Assembly (NCBI GenBank): GCA_016875975.1
Contig: VGOF01000016.1
Coordinates: forward strand, 1 to 14,166
DNA: 14,166 bases
Source: Chloroflexota bacterium
GTDB taxonomy: Bacteria > Chloroflexota > Dehalococcoidia > GIF9 > UBA5629
Direction: 5' to 3'
The notes under the pieces were generated by a model, which was given only the letters and a program-made list of their open reading frames with translations, was not told the DNA's origin and ran no database searches. The position numbers were made by a program, and so were the translations under genes. Positions 13,041 through 14,166 of the stretch are shown here, one piece after another (positions within the stretch are counted from its first letter, which is position 1; each line of letters opens with the position of its first letter).

Positions 13041-14166
13041 TTGGCCAGGAAAGAAAAGGGACTGGAGCAGAGGGTCTTAGCCTTCATCCAGAAGCACGAC
13101 CTGTTTTCAACCGGCCAAAGGCTGGTGGTGGCTGTCTCCGGTGGTGCCGACTCAGTCTGCTTGCTCCATGTGTTGGCGAAGAATCGAGATAAGCTTGGTG
13201 TTGAGTTGCACGTGGCGCACCTCAACCACCGGCTGCGGGGCGATGAGTCTGATGCAGATGCAGCTTATGTCCTCAATCTGGCTCACAAGCTGAAACTACC
13301 TGTACTTGTGGAACAACGGGATGTGGCGGCCTATCAGAGGCGTCATAGCCTTTCCCTGGAAGAAGCGGCACGCAACGTGCGCTACAACTTCCTGGCTGAA
13401 GTTATCCAAGATGTGGGTGCTGTCAGGGCTGTGGTGGGGCATACCCGAGATGACCACGTGGAGACCATCCTGCTGCACCTGCTACGAGGGTCCGGGGTCT
13501 CGGGGTTGCGTGGTCTGCTGCCCAGGACAATGCTATCGTTTAGTGGAAAGCGGCTGGAGGTGGTGCGACCGCTGCTGGAAATTTCGAGGCAGGAGACACA
13601 GGAATACTGCCAGCGACACAAACTGCGCCCTTGCTTTGACACCTCCAACGAATCTCTGCTGTTACTAAGAAATCGCATCCGGCTTGAGCTATTGCCCATA
13701 CTGCGGGAGTTCAACATGGCTATCGACGATGCCCTGGTGAGGCTGGCAGGTATTGCCACAGCCGATGTTTCTTTCGTCGAGGAACAGGCCTTGCGCTCCT
13801 GGCACAAGGTTGCTAAGGTGGATAAAAACGCTATCTACCTGGATGTGGCTAGGCTAAAGGTTCAGCCCCTGGCGCTACAGCGACAGATATTCAAAGAGGC
13901 ATTAGCCCGACTCCGGGGTAGCCTCGAAGATGTCGAGGCGAGCCACATAGAGTCCATGTTGGATTTTCTGTCACGTCCGGCAGGGAAGCAGTTGTCCTTG
14001 CCGGATGGCCTGATGCTGACCACGGAATATGACCGCATGGTGCTCGCTCCGAAGGGGATATCAACATGTACCTTGCCGCCGCTGGATGGTTCCTTCAAGA
14101 TTGAAATTCCCGGAGAAACAACGTTGCCCGGCTGGCGGGTGAAAGCCGATGTGCTTGATGGCGGTG
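13041..14166 (+). CDS. tilS: tRNA(Ile)-lysidine synthase, N-terminal 375 residues
   Basis: TilS attaches lysine to C34 of the CAU-anticodon isoleucine tRNA so that it reads AUA; this is essential in most bacteria. The ATP-binding PP-loop SGGADS is at 33-38. Other hallmarks follow: VAHLNHRLRGDES near 57-69, GHTRDDHVETILLHLLRGSG (His in the usual Gln place of DDQxET), and FDTSN followed by LRNRIRLELLPIL. After about residue 225 comes the substrate-binding region, with the C-terminal domain just starting at the right edge. The start is TTG (13041-13043), 6 bases after GGGAGGT and 2 bases after the phosphatase stop. The gene is open to the window end with no stop or frameshift. Confidence 0.94.
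   Translation, partial: MARKEKGLEQRVLAFIQKHDLFSTGQRLVVAVSGGADSVCLLHVLAKNRDKLGVELHVAHLNHRLRGDESDADAAYVLNLAHKLKLPVLVEQRDVAAYQRRHSLSLEEAARNVRYNFLAEVIQDVGAVRAVVGHTRDDHVETILLHLLRGSGVSGLRGLLPRTMLSFSGKRLEVVRPLLEISRQETQEYCQRHKLRPCFDTSNESLLLLRNRIRLELLPILREFNMAIDDALVRLAGIATADVSFVEEQALRSWHKVAKVDKNAIYLDVARLKVQPLALQRQIFKEALARLRGSLEDVEASHIESMLDFLSRPAGKQLSLPDGLMLTTEYDRMVLAPKGISTCTLPPLDGSFKIEIPGETTLPGWRVKADVLDGG

Noticed and set aside
13382..13807. 141-codon minus-strand frame in tilS
   Set aside because: It is antisense to a complete run of TilS motifs; its product is Ser-rich without any family marks.

Overview
The window looks like a piece of a bacterial chromosome, most probably a Chloroflexota (Dehalococcoidia-like) genome from the environment. 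This placement is inference. It rests on the mix of genes (a TRAP transporter, a CAP-domain lipoprotein, a DUF819 permease, a CorC-to-tilS housekeeping run) and on intergenic palindromic repeats of a type I associate with such genomes. There is no rRNA, tRNA, CRISPR array, phage gene or transposase that I can see.

Layout: the left two thirds (1-9215) is almost all minus strand and the right third (9399-14166) is plus strand. Reading the minus strand in its own direction, the first unit is an operon at 9215-5944: a DUF819 permease, a full-length sphingosine-1-phosphate-lyase-family PLP enzyme and a TauE/SafE exporter. Next come an 89-residue orphan protein (5613-5344) and a small four-cysteine protein on the plus strand (5036-5212), both bordered by repeat-rich spacers. 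They are followed by a secreted or lipid-anchored protein with four Ig-like repeats and a C-terminal CAP/SCP domain (4919-3210). Last are a TetR regulator (3067-2438) behind a near-consensus promoter with two AAGCGCTT palindromes, and a TRAP transporter dctP, dctQ, dctM (2311-1). dctM is cut by the window edge, and dctP and dctQ are separated by about 390 bp of repeats.

The plus-strand unit starts at a near-consensus promoter at 9329-9357 and is tightly packed: a CNNM/CBS CorC-family membrane protein, a DUF2344 (TIGR03936) protein, an M48 Ste24-like membrane protease, a histidine phosphatase, and tilS (cut by the right edge). Genes overlap or are a few bases apart, so they are probably one transcript. 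The histidine phosphatase has no ATG, GTG or TTG at the right place. An ATC codon sits exactly where the family's initiator Met belongs, at correct distance from a good Shine-Dalgarno.

Main points for a second look: the ATC start; the S1P-lyase-like operon with two transport proteins; the tetR promoter-operator; the two intergenic repeat families that each occur once at 826-1216 and again at 5614-5943; and the nearly identical tandem Ig modules of the CAP protein.
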